Assembly (NCBI RefSeq): GCF_024586455.1
Contig: NC_065922.1
Coordinates: 18,844,089 to 18,908,088 of the forward strand
Source of the DNA: Bactrocera neohumeralis
Lineage: Eukaryota > Arthropoda > Insecta > Diptera > Tephritidae
Reading direction: 5' to 3'
DNA length: 64,000 nucleotides
The notes below the pieces were generated by a model that saw only the letters and a list, made by a program, of their open reading frames with translations, was not told the DNA's origin and did not search any database. The position numbers and the translations under genes are program-made. How positions within the stretch are numbered: position 1 is the first letter of the stretch; each line of letters opens with the position of its first letter. Below are positions 11,601 to 22,478 of this stretch, piece by piece.

Positions 11601-14600
11601 GAGACTTATGACTGTATCACAGTGCATAATCGCTCGATAAATGTTCTCTAATTATGATAGCTAATGACTCAAAAAATAGTGACGGCCCCAAATTTTGGTT
11701 TAGTTCTGTCTTTTCAAGTACAGGAAACAAATCCAATAATTTATAAAGGTATGTGGTATATAAATTCAGGTAGGACTTGGTACGCAATAAAATGTGTGGA
11801 CAACTTCGTTATAACGTAATAATTTTATGGTAAATAATGTGTTCTGACGTGCGGCAGTTATAGTAAATACGTCAACAATTACTATATCGATAGTATTTGG
11901 CAATAAAATCTGCATAACTGTTGTATAGTGACACCCAGCTGGCACAAATCAATGCCACGTGATATGATAATTAAATTTATGAATGAAAATCAATATGTTT
12001 TTATGGCATCTTATAATAAAAAAACATGCTATAAAAGTACCCCATTGGAAAATCTAGTGGGCCATAGTTGAAGTATACTATATATTATTTTCATTATGTG
12101 GTCAATCAAACAATTCTTGATTCTGAACTGTTGCTATAAAGTCAGAAGTAAGGAAATCTGCTTTAAGCGAAGATTTGTAGTTTAGATACGACAGCGAGGA
12201 TATCTTCATGTCATTTTGCATATTTTTTACTCAGCTTATGCTTAAGCTTGGAGTTAAAATAATCCCAAATTAGTTCAAGCTTTTTGTGATTAAAAATTTC
12301 CTGTCGCCCTTATGGAGTTGCGGCCGTATTATGACCATAATCATAATTCGTTACGCGTAGTAACATTGATATTATCTCCTGACGTTCTCGCCCATGTAAC
12401 TTTTTCGGCGCTGAACATTTTATCTTTACTACTGGTAATTTTCCTTGGACTAATTAAATTAATATTGATATGCTTTAGGCCTACTTACTTTACTGTATAA
12501 ATCGAGAGAACATTCGTTGCTTGTGTTTAATTTAGTCGGGTTCCAGAAACAAAGTGGAAGTGAAATAGTCAAGATCAGTGTATTGAAACTATCCCAAAAA
12601 AGTGCAGTGAACTTTATTTATAAATGAAATATTAATTTTGTAATAAAAGAATTATTATTTCTGTCATCTAATCGGTAGAAGTCGTAAGGCTAAGTCGTAT
12701 AAAGGCGTAAGTGAAATGTGTTTCCAATCTAGAGTTGAAATGTTCTCGCCTTGAGTTGATTTTTGATTCTTTTTTCATAAATACAAGCCCTCAAAAAAAA
12801 GAAGTGCGTTAGTAAAATATTTTAAACATTGTCTGAAACATAATTTTAATAAATAGGTCTGTAGTAATAATTAAAATCTAATCGAATTCCTTTAATATTT
12901 TCATAAGTTATGAAGTCTTTCATTGTGATATAACATGGTGTTTTCGGAGTTAACAGTGACGTGAGAGCCAAGTCGCGAGTGCGACGACTGTTTGTTTGAT
13001 GACAGGAGATATTTCGTCTTGCCCCCGTTCACTGCCAGACCCATTTTCTTTGCTTCCTTGTCCAGTTTGGAGAAAGCAGAACCAACGGCGCAGGTGTTGA
13101 GGCCAATGATATCAATATGATCGGCATACGTCAGCAGTTGTACACTCTTATAGAAGATTGTACCTGCTCGAGATTAACTTCTGCAGCTCGAATTATATTT
13201 CCAAAAGCAGATTGAAGAAGTAGCACGAAAGGTAGTCGCCTTGTCTGAAACCTCGTTACGTATCGATCGGCTCGGAGAGGTCCTTCCCGATCTACTTTGA
13301 TACACTTAAATTCCAATCGTCGGGCATACTTTCGTCCAACCATATTCTACTAAGAATTGTACTTGAATAGCTCAGCCGGCAATCTATCGACCCCCGCCGC
13401 TTTGTCGTTCTTCAGACGGATAATTGCTATTCGAACTTCTTCGTGCTCGGGCAATACAACGTTTGCTTCATCGTCATCGATTGGGGAATCCGGTTCACCA
13501 TCTCCAGGTCTTATGCTTTCACTGCTATTCAAGAGGCTGTGGAAGTTTTCCTTTCATAATCATAGATCACCTTTAGGGGTTCTACAAGAGTATACTCCGG
13601 TCATGAAGCCTTCTGTTAGTTGCCGCATCTTTTCGTAGAATTTTCGAGCATGATCCCTGTTGGACAGCTTGTCAAGCTCTTCGTACTTACGGATTTCGGC
13701 CACTCTCTTTTTTTTGTCTGCAAATACGTCTCGCTTCTCTTTTTAACTCTCGTATCAAGTATAATTTGATTATAATACAGTTTAATGCAATTGTCACTTA
13801 AAATTCCAACTAACTAGTGTAGAATACGACTTCTTCAGGTCTTTAAAAAAGTTCTGAGAAACATATAGAGTGGAAAATTTACATTTATGATACATAGGTT
13901 AACAGAGTTAGAGTTAGAAAATGTAATTTATACTCTCTAATTCTTGGAAAATAATCCATCAGACAAGATTGGATACACACACTCTTTACTTTGGCTTTAA
14001 ACCATTTAAACCATTTCGTTATTTCCGACAAAGCTTATATGTCTTGGCAAAAGTGATGATTCCTTAGAAGTGAAGTTTAACTCCAGGAACCTTCGACTTC
14101 TGCATCCGTCAAAATATTCTCACTCTGGGTTCTGTGGCAATCATATAGATGACTTTAAGACCCTCATCAGCAACAGGAGTGAAGAGATCTTGTGACTTTA
14201 AACGGAACACCCTTAACGTTGGCTATACTTCATTCTGTTTTTACATGTTTCTTGGTTCAATAGCCTTCCTGTCAGGCTTATAAGTGCGAATTAGTGGTCA
14301 TAGAACCAAGAAAGAATCTATGTTAACTTAATCTTAAGACATACGCATGATGTAAACCTTATTTCAATTGTCTCATCATTGAGCAAAGCCCTTCAAACAT
14401 GACGCTTCAAAAATATTTGGACTTCAGCATCGCCGTTTGCTTTATTTTTAGATACACTTCCCTCTATATACTATACATACATATATATTTGAAGTTCACT
14501 CGTGAGCCATCATTTTTCAAATGCCTGGCTGACGTTTCTATAATTAAACTTAGAGAGTATGTGTGGGTTGGTATAAAGTACGCGTACAATATAGACGATT

Positions 14601-17600
14601 GCTTCCCAAGATCAACGCCACAGATGTTCAATGTTTGTCACACGACATTGTTTTTGATATATATATACACACTTGCATATATTTATATGTATGTATGTAT
14701 ATATGCATATGTAAATAAATGTTTTCTTGTGCGCCGTCAAAGACTTCTAAATTTAGTGGCATTTCCTGAAGGAAGGAAGGCGGCGCGTGTATCGCTTTAA
14801 TTAGATGCACATTTTGGGAGCGAGGCCCTGTACATTTGTATGTTTATACGTATATGTGTGTTTCTGGAAATGCACAAATTACACATACACCAGCGCATTA
14901 TTAGCGCTTAATTAACTGCATAGATATGCCTCGGTGTTATGCGTGCTATGCGTGAAGAATGGACTTAATAATTACACCACATACATGCCTCTCCCTGCTG
15001 CTCGGCAAACTACTGGAGAGATACACGAGTGTACATAAATTCTTGAGAAACAAAATATATATATACATATATGCTTATCGCTGCATTGACTCACTTATAT
15101 GCATGCCACATTTTCAGTATATACTTGCCACATCACCCATTTCTTTATAAATAAGGCTGCGTTGCATGCTCGGAAACTTCAGATTCGTTTGTTTGGCGCT
15201 CGTGAGCACATCAGAGCACCGCTAGCTGATCAATTTAGCAATTACACTCAAAAACTTATTAATATTTGTATTTAATTTGCACATTAACAAATAAAAAACT
15301 GGTAGTTGTTGCGGCGGACACACGTACATATACACATATGGGTGATAAGTGAGGGTAACGGTCACGCAAAGCTTATAAAAAGAAGACTGTAGAACTTCAC
15401 AAGAAAAACCCAATAATCATTTATTCTCTTCTCAACACATTTCATTGTAGTGAACTCTTGAAATCCATTGGTTCCACATCGAAACTACTCACCGAATCCA
15501 TCGGCGAGCGTGTGGCGCTCAAAACTAAGGGCATAAAGAACAAGTTCGATAAGAATTTCAGCACGATCAGCAGTGAGACGGCACAACGTTTGCGTAGCGT
15601 CGGTAAAAACTTCAATACAAACTTCACGCTGACCAAAAAGGAGAAGGACAAAGAGAAGGAGAAGGCCACAGCGCAATTCCACACGGAACGTCCACAAACA
15701 CTGCCACCCAACGATCAAGTCTTCGGCTCCATCTCCTTCACAAGCCCATTGAATCACAAAACCGACGGCGTTGAAGATCTGTCCGCCAGCGCCGCTGATT
15801 GCTCATATGATTTGCCGCGTAATTTAAGAGCGGCGCGCAGCGATTTGGATCTACCCGCGCCACCATCTTATGAAGACGCCCTCAAAACTGCGCCACAAAC
15901 ATCATTCGCACGTAACGCACCCATTAGTAAGTCGGTGATGGTGCCCAAACATATAGCCGCTGAGGCGGCCAGTGTGGCGCTGAAGAAGCAACGCAGCAAT
16001 ACGAGTCTGCAAAATGTCACAGAGGAGACACATGCAACGGACAACAGTTCAGTTGGCACTTCGCGCGACTCAATGGATTTACCATCGCCGCCAATGCCCA
16101 ACTTTCCAGCGCCGACGTTGCCGAAAGAAGTGGTGGCCGAGATTTCGGATGGACTGTATGGCAAACTCAAGCCCATACAGCCACCACAACGGCTGAAGCG
16201 ACGTAAGAATTATGAAGAAATACAACTGCGACGTGCGCTGGACACCCCATCACCGGTCGGTGGCGCCTCCTTACGTCCAAATGTTGATTCGGCTGAGCTG
16301 CAACAATTGAATATGGAAGCTGCAGCTGCGGAACGCGAAGAATCTATGTTGTTGCACAAACAGATACTTGCCGCCGAGCGGCGTATGCCGAATCCCGACC
16401 GCAGTGACTCTTGGGAGTATATCGCTGATAGTGTGGAGGAGAGCGTGTGCTCAACACCAGAGCCGGTATATGCCAACGAGGATGCCACCTATGGTAGGGT
16501 ATTCGAAATGGCCACAAGCAGCAAATCAGCAGCGACACAAGCAAATAGAAACTACGAAAATACCACGATTAGCAGACCTTCGACATCGCGTATGCAGGCA
16601 AATAATTTTGGCCATACGAAAACTGCCGAGGTGGAAGGCGCAGTTGGCGGTTGTATGGCAGCACCTGTCGAAATTATACAAGAATTCGATCCGCTTTCCA
16701 GTCGCAAAGCCGCCACAATCTGCAACTCAGATAAAAGCAATCAGCTCTTGCTTTTGGAGCATCTGCTCGAGGAGGATATATACGGCACAGTTTCGGGAGA
16801 TCAAGTGAAATCCGATGACGATGTTAGCATGTGTACATCAGAGGAAGACAATCAGACTGCGGTTACCGGCACCACAACGGCTATAGTGTCGCAGCAGCCA
16901 GCCACAGTGGTGCTGCCTACACCGAGCAACAAGCCCACCACCACAAACAGCGTCAGAGATTCTCAAATACAGATTGTGCATCAAAACGCACAGCTGCTCT
17001 CGGAGAGCATGGAAAACATGCTGGACGATGAGGAGGAACGCGTGCGACCCTACTTAAGCCGAGTTGAGGAACAACCCGCAAGCGGCAGTAACGTAGACTT
17101 ATCCCGCAGTGGCGATAATCGCACACAATGGTTCGTGCAGGACAACAATAAAGAAAACAATGAGCAGCAAAGACGTAATCCCTTCAACAAGCTGAATATC
17201 GTCGGCGATGGTCCACCATCCTATTTGGAAGCTATTGGCGCTGATGGCCGTCCACCATTCACGCCTAACGAACAAAAATCACGTGCGTCACGTTTCATGA
17301 ACACCGTTAATGTATTCTCCACCAATGTTAAACAACGCGTCGGTGCGATCACGCGTAAGAGCAGTTTCAAAATGGCACCCAAATCGGATGTGAAGGTTAC
17401 GCTACAGATGGTGCCACGTCCCACACTCTCGCCAATGCTCGTGCGTTACGAGGGACCGTTGATACGTTTTCCATCCGGTGTTGTAGAAGATATACTGAAA
17501 GAGATGCAAAATCGTAAGGCCATACTGCGCGATCGCCAATTTCAAACATTCCTCGATCAGGAGATGAAGACACCCAAAGAAACCATACCACTCGATTGCA

Positions 17601-20600
17601 TTACGACTTTGCAGTGTGTAAGCAATAGTCGTGTAACTGATAATTCGACACATTTCTATTGCTTTGAAATTACCACAGCAATTCCGAAGAATCAATCGAG
17701 TTCGGGTAATGTGCAGGCAATGTCGAATCCGAATCTGGTTATGACGAGTACCTCGTCGGGCAACTGCAAGCATCAGCGTGTGGCACATCTGTATGGTGTG
17801 AGCAAGGAATCAGAGCGGTGAGTAGAAAAGAAGATAAAGAAAGAGAGAGTGGAAGAATGTCAACTGAACTGTTTTTAAAATTTTTGTTTTTACCCCTCAG
17901 CGGCATTTGGATGCAAAAGTTGTTAGAAAGCCTAACCAATACCATACCACCGAAATATCTCTGCCATTACTATCGTGCCGGTTGGTGTTATCTGAAGAAT
18001 TCGATAACCTCCGAGTGGAGCGGCACTTGGCTCGTGTTGAAGAAGAATCAGAGACGTTTGATATTCGTAAGTGAAGCTGCCGGAAATCTGGAGAAAATGG
18101 ATCTACGCAAAGCGCGCTGCATAGGTAAGTAGATGAAGACAGAGTTGAACCTTTTCTTTCTTATAAACTCCTTGATTTCAGTGCTCAAAGACAGCGATGA
18201 AACGATACGCAACTTACACGTCGAGTCTGGTCCGACGCTTATGATAGACTGTCCACCATTTACGGTATATATGATTATGTCCTCACCCCGCGAAACTAAA
18301 ATTTGGCGTCACATCATCCGCGAAGTGGCACACAATAATGGCTTTTCGCTGATCGATCAACAATTAACTAAATTCAATGTTCCCGTTATTGTGGATAAAT
18401 GCATCAATTTCGTTTATATACACGGTTCCATGTCGGAGGGTATTTATCGCAAATCCGGCTCCGAAAATTCCATATTAAAGCTATTATCTGCCTTCCGTGC
18501 CGACGCCTTCAATGTCGAGATCACACGAAACGAATATAACGAACACGATGTGGCTAACGTTTTGAAGCGTTTCATGCGCGATCTGCCTGAACGTTTGATG
18601 GGTAAACTCTCCGAGAGCTTTATGTGTGTGACTGAACTCACGAAAGCGTCCGAGAAGATACAAGCGTACAAAGAACTCTTGGCACGTCTGAGTGTGATCG
18701 AACGTGAGACTCTGAAGAAAATTGTCGGACATTTGGCATTTATAAGTTCACAGAAAACGAAAAACAAGATGAGTACGAAAAATCTGACAATGATTTGGGG
18801 TCCTACGCTGTTACAAAATCACGTAAGCACTTAAATTCCTTGGGCTTTGTGGATAAACTTGGTTATAAGTCAAACTATTTTCATTTTTTTACCGATCAGC
18901 ATCAGCAAGAGGAAATGGTTTACTCACAGAAGGAGGCTGATGTCTTGACTGATCTAATAACACTTTACAAAAATTTATTTCCTTTGACGCCGGAGGAAAT
19001 GGTAAGTTTTCTTTTTGACTTTAGTTCCACATTTTATTAAAAATACTATTATTATAGAAAAAGGAGCAAGAAATGCTGATGTGCTTGCAGAAATACTATG
19101 CGGCCGCAGAAACGATGGCAGACTCTGTGAAAAAGTCAGGCGATTTGAAGATGTGGGTGGTTCTAAATGCCAAACCAGAGCTTACAAATGAGGTAAGTGT
19201 TAGATTATATCTAGAGTTGGAAAGTTGTTGGTGTGAAAAAGAAGATATTATGAGTTGTCAGTTGGAGAATTAGTCCTCAATTTTTTATTAATAAGTAGGT
19301 TTAGGTTAGGTTTGGTTATACTGAACGACTGCTAGGACATACAGAGGTGGTCTTCAGATGTTCATTTTAATTCGAGCTGTAGTATTCGTCACACAGGATT
19401 TTAACACCTTTTACAAACTTTCACACAGACTTGACATCTAATTTTGATACTTCACCTAGTCCCTTGAACTGCGAAGCTCCTAGATATATAAGACGAGTTT
19501 TAGATAAGTTTGGACAGAAGCAGCGTCTGTCTTTTAACTACTTCTATTCATTTACAGAATGTCTGATCGTTATTAATACCCATTCAGCTCGCATGCCGGT
19601 GCCTATGGGGCCCTTGTTCCATCTCACTGTGCTCCGTCTGTCAGCGCTTTTAGAAATATCATTATGTATGGTTTTTAGGGACTTACGTATTTGAAGTACG
19701 GTTCGATAGCCAGACGAATGACACTATTGGGAATCTCAACAGCTATTTCGATTCCCGGAATGCCCTTGTACTGCCTCCCTGCTTTTAAGGACATTCTCTG
19801 ACGCAATGTGATGGGAGATTATTGCCTTATTTGTTACTTGACTCTCAATGTACATGTATATTGATCTTCTTTATGTTGTTCCTGCCGCAGAAAGAATTGT
19901 CTGAGCTCCAACTCCGAGCAATAGATCCCTTAATAAATTTCGGCATCCACTCCATTACTTCATTTATGATCCATCTGAGTAGATGTTGCTCGTCCCGAAA
20001 GGTTGTTGCAACTTAGATCTCGTGTATCCTCAAAGTACCTTGAGCTCTATAAACCTATTTTGAGTTAACTTGGTTGAAGATATTTCAGATTCTGATATCG
20101 CAAAGATATAATTGTCAAGATGGACGTATTGAGATGATTTTGGCTCGTGTTCTTCTTCAAAAAAAAGATCTCGACATCTAGACAACAGTATTTTCAACCT
20201 TTATTTAATGCCTAAGCTTTATCGGGCTCGAGAATCTCACTTAAAGCCTAGGTATTCATATTATTGACCATATAACTCGGTTTGAGTAGTATGCATTGGA
20301 GGCGTGTAAGTCTTTTTTATGGTCAATTTGTGTTTATTTTTGTGCTTTGTCATTTTTATTGCCCAAAAGTTATGGTTGAGGTTTGGCTAGAGCTGTTAAT
20401 CGGGTAACTAAGCGGGAACGCGATACCACATCCATAGTTGACGTAACTCCAAAGAATAGTACTTTACTGTTTCTCCATTTCATAGATTAATAACGAATTT
20501 TGAATTTTTTGTACAGGAAAAGGATCAGGTCAATGTCACAATCACACCCACCCGCACCGCCTACGACATCTGCCGCGAGCTAGCGCCCAAAATGCATATG

Positions 20601-21343
20601 TCCACCCACCAAGTATCCCTGCACGAAGTCATTTTGAACGATTGTTTAGAGCGTCCGCTACACCATGACACAAAAGTATTCGACGTCGTGCTCAATTGGT
20701 CCTACTGGCCCGAGGATGATCGCAAAAACAATTATCTCGTTGTCAAGCCGATCGATACGCTGCGCGAAGTACAACGTGCCGTTAAAAATCTGGCAACCGT
20801 AACACCCGGCAAAGAACTGAAATTCGCCGATAATCGCACGAAGTCCTTCAAATCCTTGCTCTGCGAGTTACGCGACGGAAAAATTGTGATATCGAAAAAA
20901 GACAAAAATGACAAAACCACCATTGTGCGTGAGATCTTCTTGCACAGCACCACAGCGTATTTGGGCTTTGAGAAGAAACGCGACTTTCCGTGGAGCTGGG
21001 CCATCACTTTCGTCGAGCGCACGCAAACGCAGATTTTGAGGTTAGTTTGTGGTTAGTTTTTGGTTATATAGGGTAAAGTTTTGGGTAGTTTAAATTGAAA
21101 GTTATTTTTATTATTTTATTTTTATTTTTTTTATATCTTTAATTTTTTGTATTTTTTCATGTAGTTTTTTATATATTTTTTTTTTTTTTTTTTTAATTTT
21201 CTTGTAGATCACGCGATTCACCCTTCATTGGTCATGTGTTAGCAGGCAGCGAGTGGGTCGACCGCACGATCTGGTACTCCAGCATTTGGTATAGCTTGTA
21301 TGGCGACAATATACTGCCACCGGCGGAAATTATTCTCAAGTAG
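7882..21343 (+). CDS. RhoGAP15B: RhoGAP15B orthologue: ARAP-like Rho GTPase-activating protein, 8 coding exons
   Basis: Coding exons: 7882-8663, 15451-17817, 17901-18124, 18182-18822, 18900-19001, 19058-19192, 20517-21040 and 21208-21343. All seven junctions have GT/AG and keep phase, giving 1636 residues. The first ~900 residues are low complexity, with SH3-type motifs (PVPAPRR at 9-15) and two PPxY motifs (PPSY at 398-401 and 849-852). Then come PH1 (~920-1062), PH2 (~1073-1163), RhoGAP (~1186-1370) with the arginine finger in GIYRKSG (Arg1214), a Ras-association domain (~1420-1505) and a C-terminal PH (~1530-1636). This is the ARAP order without SAM and ArfGAP, as I recall for Drosophila RhoGAP15B. 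By family knowledge it should raise GTP hydrolysis on Rho-type GTPases at phosphoinositide membranes, with the RA domain binding Rap/Ras. The start is the first ATG, 8 nt after a likely 5'-UTR acceptor (TTTTCAG ending at 7874). The domain assignment is firm; the exact orthology is inferred. Confidence 0.88.
8664..8961 (+). CDS. Possible alternative C-terminus of RhoGAP15B by read-through of donor 1
   Basis: If the donor at 8664 is not used, the exon 1 frame continues for 98 more codons and stops at 8961, giving a 359-residue protein without PH, RhoGAP or RA domains. The extra peptide has an Asp-rich block (YDVDDDVEVD) and an Asn/Thr-rich block. Codons such as AAC, GAC and GGC dominate, unlike the AT-rich intron that follows, so it looks coding rather than random. 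No clear AATAAA was seen close downstream. It may be a retained-intron isoform or an ancestral exon extension. Expression is not shown. Confidence 0.4.
9310..9800 (-). mobile_element. Internally deleted mariner (irritans-like)
   Basis: On minus, the N-terminal DNA-binding part (KKEFCELIKCCFLVGEIEAK, at about 9740) is followed within 100 nt by the C-terminal part (SPYSPKPALSDHFGRMKR, at about 9470), so the catalytic centre is gone. It is non-autonomous, in intron 1 of RhoGAP15B, antisense to the gene. Confidence 0.65.
10140..10715 (-). mobile_element. Internally deleted mariner with a long open frame
   Basis: One open frame of 178 codons (10711-10175 on minus) joins the N-terminal helix-turn-helix region (RYVIKFYVKLSKSVKETFNM), a piece of the catalytic core (KSKVKTMLIVFF) and the C-terminus (LKKAMKGKHFETIEGIQA). 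At least two internal segments of a ~345-residue transposase are missing, including catalytic Asp residues, so it cannot cut DNA. It could still bind ends. Confidence 0.65.
10733..10820 (+). repeat. Direct repeat copy A (88 bp)
   Basis: Same orientation as 11460-11545. GC-rich against AT-rich surroundings. Confidence 0.7.
11109..11219 (-). CDS. Possible 36-residue ORF in a small spliced unit
   Basis: On minus, a donor GTAAGT at 11278 and an acceptor ATATTTTAG at 11223 bound a 56-nt intron. Three bases later an ATG opens a 36-codon frame, acidic and helical (MEYDEKIELIKDIVK), ending at TAATAAA, so that the stop and a poly(A) signal overlap. It lies between two direct repeats of about 88 bp (see repeats). 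It resembles a transcription unit in miniature or the terminal exon of a deleted transposon. No family was recognised. Confidence 0.3.
   Translation of the reverse strand: MEYDEKIELIKDIVKCMEEAIQIDSDDSKKGDISLF
11460..11545 (+). repeat. Direct repeat copy B (86 bp)
   Basis: Matches 10733-10820 along its full length with about five differences and a short indel. Confidence 0.7.
12940..13790 (-). mobile_element. RTE-like LINE fragment (reverse transcriptase N-part)
   Basis: On minus, 13532-13350 reads EEVRIAIIRLKNDKAAGVDRLPAELFKY, the start of an RTE-type RT domain, followed by broken RT to 12950. The stretch 12945-13010 matches 2085-2150 in the 1.5-2.5-kb fragment, so they belong to one family. 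It lies in RhoGAP15B intron 1, antisense to the gene. Confidence 0.68.
15451..17817 (+). CDS. RhoGAP15B: RhoGAP15B coding exon 2 (linker and first PH domain)
   Basis: The acceptor is TTTCATTGTAG at 15440-15450. The first base completes a Gly codon with the two bases left by exon 1. The exon codes residues 262-1049 plus two bases of codon 1050. It starts with a basic, Lys-rich stretch (TKKEKDKEKEK) that could bind membranes, continues with a long disordered region holding two PPSY motifs that fit WW-domain ligands, and ends with most of PH1 (from VRYEGPLIRF at about residue 921). The donor is GTGAGT at 17818. Confidence 0.87.
17901..18124 (+). CDS. RhoGAP15B: RhoGAP15B coding exon 3 (end of PH1, start of PH2)
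   Basis: The acceptor is TTACCCCTCAG, ending at 17900. The exon codes GIWMQKLLESL, the C-terminal helix of PH1 with its conserved Trp, and then the first strands of PH2 (AGWCYLKNS, GTWLVLKKNQRRL). It ends with one base of a split Val codon before GTAAGT at 18125. The intron is only 57 nt. Confidence 0.87.
18182..18822 (+). CDS. RhoGAP15B: RhoGAP15B coding exon 4 (end of PH2 and most of RhoGAP domain)
   Basis: The acceptor is TTGATTTCAG, ending at 18181. PH2 closes with the helix around KIWRHIIREVA. The RhoGAP fold then starts and carries the catalytic arginine finger in SEGIYRKSGS (CGC at 18448, Arg1214), the conserved KRFMRDLPERLM helix, and NLTMIWGPTLLQ near its end. All key RhoGAP signature positions visible are intact, so GAP activity is expected. 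The donor is GTAAGC at 18823, phase 0. Confidence 0.88.
18900..19001 (+). CDS. RhoGAP15B: RhoGAP15B coding exon 5
   Basis: A short phase 0-0 exon of 34 codons with acceptor CCGATCAG and donor GTAAGT. It codes the last RhoGAP helix (ADVLTDLITLYKNLF) and the following acidic turn. Reading through intron 4 would end at a stop at 18832-18834. Confidence 0.83.
19058..19192 (+). CDS. RhoGAP15B: RhoGAP15B coding exon 6 (RhoGAP-RA linker helix)
   Basis: Phase 0-0, 45 codons, acceptor ATTATTATAG and donor GTAAGT. It codes a charged helical linker ending in LKMWVVLNAKPELTNE, which starts the strand leading into the RA domain. Confidence 0.83.
19193..20516. other. RhoGAP15B intron 6
   Basis: The only long internal intron after exon 2. 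It contains a GGTTTAGGTTAGGTTTGG stretch at 19299 like those at insect LINE 3' ends. No coding. Confidence 0.5.
20517..21040 (+). CDS. RhoGAP15B: RhoGAP15B coding exon 7 (RA domain and most of last PH)
   Basis: The acceptor is TTTTTTGTACAG, ending at 20516. The exon codes a ubiquitin-like Ras-association domain (VNVTITPTRTAYDICRELA, then HEVILNDCLERPLHHDTKVFD split over residues of about 1450) and the first strands of the C-terminal PH. It ends with two bases of a split Arg codon before GTTAGT, a slightly weak donor. Confidence 0.86.
21208..21343 (+). CDS. RhoGAP15B: RhoGAP15B terminal exon 8
   Basis: The acceptor is a long T-tract followed by CTTGTAG at 21201-21207. It codes the last 44 residues plus TAG. 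It includes GHVLAGSEWVDRTIWYSSIW, the C-terminal PH helix with its conserved Trp. Confidence 0.85.
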
Positions 21344-21365
21344 CTGCAGTGCAATAATATTTAAT

Positions 21366-21371
21366 AATAAA
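21366..21371 (+). terminator. Poly(A) signal of RhoGAP15B
   Basis: AATAAA lies 23 nt after the stop codon. A second AATAAA at 21942-21947 could give a longer 3' UTR of about 600 nt. Confidence 0.5.
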
Positions 21372-22091
21372 ATTTTTTCTATTGCGTAAATAGGTTAGCA
21401 GTATAGGTTATTTACATAGTTAGTTTATGCATTTATGCTTAGTGAAGTACGCTTAACTGTAATGAAACGCCATCATTTAGTAACTGCACTTCATTTGCGA
21501 TTTATTGAGCATTTCCATTTGCATTTTTTCTTTAACAAAACAGTTATTTCATGCATTTGTATTTGTCTGTGTGCATTGTAAAATAATTTTCATTTAAGTT
21601 TCTAATATCAAAATGGTTGGCAACAGCTTGTACTTGCCACATGTTGCAATGTAAAAATATTTAAAAAAATTTAGAATTTTTTTTCGAGAATTTGTAATCA
21701 ATTTTCACAACATTTGCATTTACATCTGTGTATGTATGTCTGTATTTGTATATTATTAATTATCAAAGTCAAGGTAGTCATAATGGTTATAAAAAAAAAT
21801 TTTAAAATTTAAAAATAATTTTTTTTTCAATTTTTAAATTTAAAAATCTATTTTTTTTAAATACTACAAATTTTTAATATTAAAAAAAAATTTTTCGAAA
21901 TCAATTATTTTAAAATTATGTGAGTGCATTAATGCAGTAATAATAAATATATATCGTATTTAAATAAATAAGTATTTTTTATAAATTATGCAAATCGTGT
22001 TTTCTTATTAAAATTTTACAAAATTGAAAGTTAGAGTGTTAAAACTTAGTTTTAAAATCGAATTAAGTACAAAGCGCCAACGACTTATGCA

Positions 22092-22283
22092 TGTGTGTGT
22101 GTGTGTGTAACATACTCCACACAAAAGTATGTGTGCTTGTATAGAATGAGCTCATCACTAAAAACAAACTTTTTAAAATTTTATAATAAAATTACATATT
22201 AATAAATATGTATGTATGTGGCGCTAAATTTAAAAATACTACAGGTATATTTGTGTATGTGTGTGCGTGTGTGTGTGTGTGTT
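22092..22283. repeat. (GT)n microsatellites between the convergent gene ends
   Basis: GT runs at 22092-22108 and 22261-22281, just 3' of the tetraspan stop on its far side. Confidence 0.85.
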
Positions 22284-22306
22284 TTTAGCCTACAGCAAAT
22301 CCTTGT

Positions 22307-22478
22307 CTAAAAGGTACTTGTATGGACGGAGGTGTAGAACGGACGCTTGGCGCTATGACGACAGCAAAACAACAACACTGTGTAGGCAAAGGCGAGCAGA
22401 AAGCCAATAGTGTTAAGCGCCATCGATAGAATCAGTATGGTTATCCACTCGCCGCGCAGCTCCTTGCAGCTCAAGTCC
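22307..22478 (-). CDS. Tetraspan gene exon 3
   Basis: The acceptor TTTCTTTTGCAG is strong and the intron is only 65 nt. The exon codes the last loop Cys, TM4 and a short cytosolic tail ending in HTSTF. No minus-strand AATAAA was seen in the next 150 nt. Confidence 0.76.

Larger units (their letters stand above)
8962..15450. other. RhoGAP15B intron 1 (beyond the possible alternative end)
   Basis: Holds two deleted mariners, the direct-repeat element and an RTE fragment, all antisense to the gene. 11600-12940 and 13790-15440 show nothing but simple TATG repeats (14660-14710). Confidence 0.6.

Noticed and set aside
11252..11611. 119-codon open frame on plus
   Set aside because: It crosses the splice-bounded unit on the other strand and one of the direct repeats; amino acid composition is random-like.
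12312..12500. 62-codon hydrophobic open frame in RhoGAP15B intron 1
   Set aside because: T-rich DNA gives hydrophobic codons by chance; no supporting signal.
15485..18767. Several long open frames on minus across RhoGAP15B exons
   Set aside because: They are antisense shadows of GC-rich coding exons.
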